A stretch of 64,000 nucleotides of DNA from Stieleria mannarensis (GTDB lineage Bacteria > Planctomycetota > Planctomycetia > Pirellulales > Pirellulaceae): contig NZ_JACEHH010000023.1 of the NCBI RefSeq assembly GCF_014154935.1, positions 91,999 to 155,998 of the forward strand. Reading direction: 5' to 3'. Under the pieces are notes generated by a model that was not told the DNA's origin, did no database searches, and worked only from the letters and a program-made list of their open reading frames with translations. Of this stretch, positions 60,767 to 64,000 are shown one piece after another. Made by a program: the position numbers and the translations under genes. The first letter of the stretch is position 1, and every line of letters starts with the position of its first letter.

Positions 60767-63217
60767 ATGGATGATCCCGACAGCGCTGCTGGCAACCGTG
60801 ACGCCTTGCTCCGCGATTTAACAGCCCCGCAATGCGATGCCGTCCAGCATGTCGATGGCCCGATGTTGATTCTGGCGGGCCCGGGCAGTGGAAAAACGCG
60901 GGTCGTCACCCACCGCATCGCGTACCTGTTGTCCCAGGACATCCCGGATTGGCAGATCGCCGCGCTGACGTTCACCAACAAGGCGGCCGATGAAATGCGG
61001 TTGCGGCTGGAAAAGCTCGCGCCCGGGCAAAACGTCTGGATGGGCACCTTCCACCGCTTCTGTGCACAATTGCTGCGCCGTTACGCGTCGATGGTGGGGC
61101 TGCAAGAGAATTATTCGATCTACGACACCTCGGATTCCAAGCAGGCGATGAAGCGTGCGATCGAAGCAGCCGGCGTTTCGACGACGCATGCATCGCCGGA
61201 TCAAATCGCCGGCTTGATCAGCAAGGCCAAGAACAAATTGGTCACACCGGAGGTCATGCAGGGGCAGATGCTCTCGCCGAAAGAGACCGTCGCCGCGAAA
61301 GTCTATCCGGTCTACCAGCGTCAACTGCTGACCGCCAACGCGGTCGACTTTGATGACCTGTTGCTGCACGTGGCGAACCTGCTGCGGCACAATCCCGAAC
61401 TGCGTGGGGAGCTGGACCAGCGGTTCCGCTACATCCTGGTCGACGAATACCAGGACACCAACCTGGCGCAATACGCGATCGTGCGGGCGCTTTCGATCGA
61501 TCATCCCAATTTGTCCGTCACCGGCGATCCGGACCAATCGATCTACGGTTGGCGGGGCGCGGACCTGAACAACATCCTGGATTTCGAAAAGGACTACCCC
61601 GCGGTCAAAACGGTCCGGCTGGAACAAAACTATCGCAGCACACCCAACGTGTTACGCGTCGCCGACCAATTGATCCGTCACAACCGCCGCCGCAAACAAA
61701 AGGACCTTTTCACCGACAACGACGAAGGTGAACCGGTGATCTTGCGGTGGTACGAAAACGGGTATGAGGAAGCCGATTCGATCGCCGACGAAATCGTCGC
61801 CGCGATCGCGTCGGACGTCGCACGGCCGAACGATTTCGCAATCTTCTGCCGGATGAATTCGCTCACCCGCTCGCTTGAACACGCCCTCCGCGGACGCGGC
61901 GTTCCCTACCAAATCGTCAACGGGGTCGAGTTTTATCAACGCAAGGAGATCAAGGACGTCTTGGCCTATCTGCATCTGGTCAACAACCCCGGACACGACG
62001 TCGCGCTTGCGCGCGTGATCAACACGCCGACGCGCGGGATCGGCGCCAAGACGGTCCAGCGGCTGCAAGAATTTGCCGACCGGCACAACCTCCCGATGTT
62101 GGAAGCCGCTCGCCGTGCCGATGAAATCGAGTCGCTGGCCAAACGCAGCGTGACGATGGTCAAGAAGTTTGTCGCGATCTATGATCGAATCGCCGCCCGC
62201 GCGACCGCGCCGCTGGAGGAGTTGATGCGGTTTGTGGTTCAGGAGTCGCAGTACGACAAGTACCTGGAAAAAACAGCCGACGAATCCGACGATTCCAGCC
62301 CGCTGGGAAACGTCGACGAATTGATCAGTGCCGCCGTCGACTTTGACCGCCGGCACCCCGACGACGGTTCGCTGGAAGCGTTCTTGGAACAAGTTGCCTT
62401 GGTCAGCGACACCGACGCCTTTGAAGAAAACGACCAACGGGTCACGTTGATGACGCTGCACGCGTCCAAGGGGTTGGAGTTTCCGCGGGTGTTCATCGTC
62501 GGTGTCGAAGACGATCTGCTGCCACACAAACGATCCAAGGAAGACGACGCGCAGTTCGAAGAGGAACGGCGGTTGTTGTTCGTCGGCATCACGCGCGCCA
62601 AAGAATGGTTGCAACTGAGTTGTTGTAAGCGGCGGATGATTCGCGGCGACACCCGGCCGGTGATCCCCAGCCCGTTCTTGAACGAGTTGCCGTTGGAGGA
62701 GATGAAACGTATCGAGTCGGCCGTGGAACGAAACTTTTTCGATTCCCACATCGATCAAAGCGGCAGCGGCGATTGGGATTTGCCCGCGATTCAAATCGGT
62801 GACGACGCCCATGCCGACGTGTCGTTCGATTTCGGTGCTAACCAAGATGTCAATCAAGACATCAATCAAGACATCAACCAAGACGATGGTTTTGAAGCGG
62901 CCGATGGACCGTCACGGCAAACCAAGGAATCGACGGCCACATTTCATGCCGTCGCCGATGAACCCGCGGCCGTGAAGTCCACTTCCGGCTCGATCCCGGA
63001 CATCGGGAAATTAAAAACGGCGGCCGACATGATGTCCGGCAATCGGCCCCCGCTGTCCGCGTTTCGCGAAGGCACGACGGTGCGGCACTTCGACTACGGC
63101 GAAGGCACGATCCTGGCCGTCAGCGGCCTCGGCCCCAAACGCATGGCAAGGGTCCGATTCGCCGACGGAGAGCACAATTTCCGACTCGCATTCGCCAAGC
63201 TGGAAGTCGTCGGGTAA
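60767..63217 (+). CDS. pcrA: UvrD/PcrA-family DNA helicase
   Basis: An 816-residue superfamily 1A 3'-5' helicase for repair and replication restart. Motifs: LTAPQCDAVQHVDGPMLILA and AGPGSGKTRVVTHR (Q and Walker A), LTFTNKAADEM, VDEYQDTNLAQY, TGDPDQSIYGWRGADLNNIL, LEQNYRST, LMTLHASKGLEFPRVFIVGV and EEERRLLFVGITRAKEWLQL. A disordered linker with NQDINQD repeats precedes a C-terminal Tudor-like segment (GTTVRHFDYGEGTILAVSG), as in PcrA, which binds RNA polymerase. ATG 60767 gives the normal N-terminus. Confidence 0.93.
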   Translation: MDDPDSAAGNRDALLRDLTAPQCDAVQHVDGPMLILAGPGSGKTRVVTHRIAYLLSQDIPDWQIAALTFTNKAADEMRLRLEKLAPGQNVWMGTFHRFCAQLLRRYASMVGLQENYSIYDTSDSKQAMKRAIEAAGVSTTHASPDQIAGLISKAKNKLVTPEVMQGQMLSPKETVAAKVYPVYQRQLLTANAVDFDDLLLHVANLLRHNPELRGELDQRFRYILVDEYQDTNLAQYAIVRALSIDHPNLSVTGDPDQSIYGWRGADLNNILDFEKDYPAVKTVRLEQNYRSTPNVLRVADQLIRHNRRRKQKDLFTDNDEGEPVILRWYENGYEEADSIADEIVAAIASDVARPNDFAIFCRMNSLTRSLEHALRGRGVPYQIVNGVEFYQRKEIKDVLAYLHLVNNPGHDVALARVINTPTRGIGAKTVQRLQEFADRHNLPMLEAARRADEIESLAKRSVTMVKKFVAIYDRIAARATAPLEELMRFVVQESQYDKYLEKTADESDDSSPLGNVDELISAAVDFDRRHPDDGSLEAFLEQVALVSDTDAFEENDQRVTLMTLHASKGLEFPRVFIVGVEDDLLPHKRSKEDDAQFEEERRLLFVGITRAKEWLQLSCCKRRMIRGDTRPVIPSPFLNELPLEEMKRIESAVERNFFDSHIDQSGSGDWDLPAIQIGDDAHADVSFDFGANQDVNQDINQDINQDDGFEAADGPSRQTKESTATFHAVADEPAAVKSTSGSIPDIGKLKTAADMMSGNRPPLSAFREGTTVRHFDYGEGTILAVSGLGPKRMARVRFADGEHNFRLAFAKLEVVG
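62840..62887 (+). repeat. 12-bp in-frame tandem repeat in the helicase linker
   Basis: AATCAAGACATC twice perfectly, flanked by two one-to-three-mismatch units; codes NQDI/NQDV repeats. Confidence 0.9.
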
Positions 63218-63230
63218 ACACACCGCTCAG

Positions 63231-63315
63231 GACGATGGTCCTACCGGGCCGTCGTTCGTGGGGCCGTCGCTCGTGGGGCTCAGCGTGAGGACCTCGAAAG
63301 GACGTCGTACACCCC
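63231..63315. repeat. GGACGATGG hairpin repeat, copy 2
   Basis: GACGATGG, GGGCCGTCGTTCG and CGAAAGGACGTCGTAC recur as in 14301-14373. Lies just after the helicase stop. Confidence 0.75.
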
Positions 63316-63554
63316 TCCACCGACCACCTCTTACCCAATCGGCCAGAACATTTGGATTGGTCGCGTTTCGCCTCTGTCGCGTTTCGCCTCTGTCCTAAGC
63401 TGGAAGGTCCCTGAAGGCTGCGTACCAACGGTTTGGACGCCATCCCTGTGACTGCCTGCCGGAGAACCGCCGTCGATTCACGCCGGGCCTAGCCCGAGCA
63501 GACAAACTGTCGGTTGGTGGATTACCGAGCGTCCCGCTCCCGGCTTGGTCGCTT

Positions 63555-63690
63555 AGCTGGACAACGCCACTTTGCTCAAGAAACACCGTGAATTGCCGGT
63601 CGAACGTAGCTACCTTCGCCAGAATACGGATCCCCGGGGTTTTCCGCGCTCGCATCGAGCGAAGCGACGCCAAAGTGGCGCTGTCCAGCT
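63555..63690. mobile_element. MITE-like element, copy 2 (136 bp, 20-bp terminal inverted repeats)
   Basis: The ends AGCTGGACAACGCCACTTTG and CAAAGTGGCGCTGTCCAGCT match in inverse at 19 of 20 bases. The palindromic core is at 63606-63668. It lies 4 bp from the truncated end of an integrase gene; no coding capacity. Confidence 0.85.
63606..63668. repeat. GTAGCTAC palindromic element, copy 9
   Basis: The left arm GTAGCTACCTTCGCCAGAA is intact; the right arm is decayed (GAGCGAAGCGACG). Nested in the MITE-like element. Confidence 0.85.
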
Positions 63691-63693
63691 CGT

Positions 63694-64000
63694 TTACCGC
63701 GTGGTCATCGGATTGCGGCGCAAGGTGGCAAGGTCCTGTCGTCCGTCCGGCCGTCCGCCGCTGCATCTGCGGGAATCAACCCCCGTCCCCTTTCGACACC
63801 CTTTGGGGCGTTCGAGGTCCGTTGATGGATCGGCGTCAATCCAGCCTTGTTCGGCGAGCCAACCGAGCCAGTGCGCGACCGCAGAAAGATACGATGCTTG
63901 CGTGCAGAACTTGAGTGGCTTGCCGGTGCGTTCATTGCGATAGTGATAGAGCCAACGTCGATAGGCCGCCAGTGACTCGGGTGTAATCTCAGTCACCGCC
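63694..64000 (-). pseudogene. Truncated tyrosine recombinase (N-terminal domain only), continues past window
   Basis: The minus-strand frame reads like a XerC/XerD-type N-terminal SAM-like DNA-binding domain: ITPESLAAYRRWLYHYRNER, TQASYLSAVAHWLGWLAEQG, then DADPSTDLERPKG. At that point a normal enzyme would go on into the catalytic domain (R-K-HxxR-Y); here about 30 unrelated residues (SRRCSGGRPDGRQ) and a stop follow at 63694. No continuation was found in the other frames. The 5' end is outside the window. So it is a remnant, cut close to the palindromic element at 63555-63690. Confidence 0.7.

Larger units (their letters stand above)
63218..63693. other. Intergenic region with repeat and MITE-like element
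   Basis: Contains the GGACGATGG hairpin repeat (63231-63315) and the full-length palindromic element (63555-63690). No gene. The integrase fragment begins immediately at its right. Confidence 0.75.

Overview
The window is chromosomal DNA of a GC-rich planctomycete, most likely a Pirellulaceae member (Rhodopirellula/Stieleria-like). The evidence is a lineage-specific gene set: a large YTV-repeat cysteine-rich wall protein, two BBP7/DUF1551-type outer-membrane proteins, a DUF1592-family cytochrome next to a Tat-exported DUF1552 protein, a DUF1080 secreted protein, a membrane-anchored prenyltransferase-fold protein and a PL10-type polysaccharide lyase. These sit among ordinary housekeeping genes. 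No rRNA, tRNA, CRISPR array, prophage or intact transposase was seen.

Layout. 1-6.5 kb: end of der, a GT-C-like membrane protein, pgsA with a CPBP protease, then fabZ-fabI (ATGA overlap) and ilvE. 6.9-12.2 kb: a small c-type cytochrome, a DUF1080 protein, rsmD between two inverted copies of a hairpin repeat, a secreted cyclophilin-like protein with a degraded active site, and an asparagine-synthetase homologue without its glutaminase cysteine. 12.4-16.8 kb: CCA-adding enzyme, divergent Nudix hydrolase, and the tightly overlapped quinone operon menG-ubiX-ubiA; mqnE at 32 kb suggests the futalosine route to menaquinone. 17-20.6 kb: HAD phosphatase, purE-purK, rex. 21-29.5 kb: YTV protein, prenyltransferase-fold protein, DUF2752 protein, sugar isomerase-gluQ pair, BBP7 protein. 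29.8-36.3 kb: nucleoside hydrolase, trpD, mqnE, polysaccharide lyase, PQQ-propeller protein. 36.6-42.8 kb: DUF1552 and DUF1592 pair and a second BBP7 gene. 43.3-50.2 kb: proteins of unknown function, aroH, ndk. 50.5-55.6 kb: lexA divergent from dnaA, followed by dnaB. 55.7-63.2 kb: a lipoyl H-like protein coupled to a HemN-like radical SAM enzyme, rluD, a TPR-type membrane protein, DUF2237 and a UvrD/PcrA helicase. The right edge carries a truncated tyrosine-recombinase gene.

The intergenic DNA is the most unusual part. A family of about 62-bp palindromic elements recurs nine times (seven full, two half); two copies are embedded in a ~136-bp MITE-like element with 20-bp terminal inverted repeats. 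At least six further dispersed hairpin families occur between genes, several fused to stop codons. Heptamer G-rich tracts precede dnaB and occur upstream of rex. Several unrelated proteins carry perfect in-frame 12/15/18-bp tandem repeats. All functional statements are from reading sequence and family knowledge only; no searches were run.
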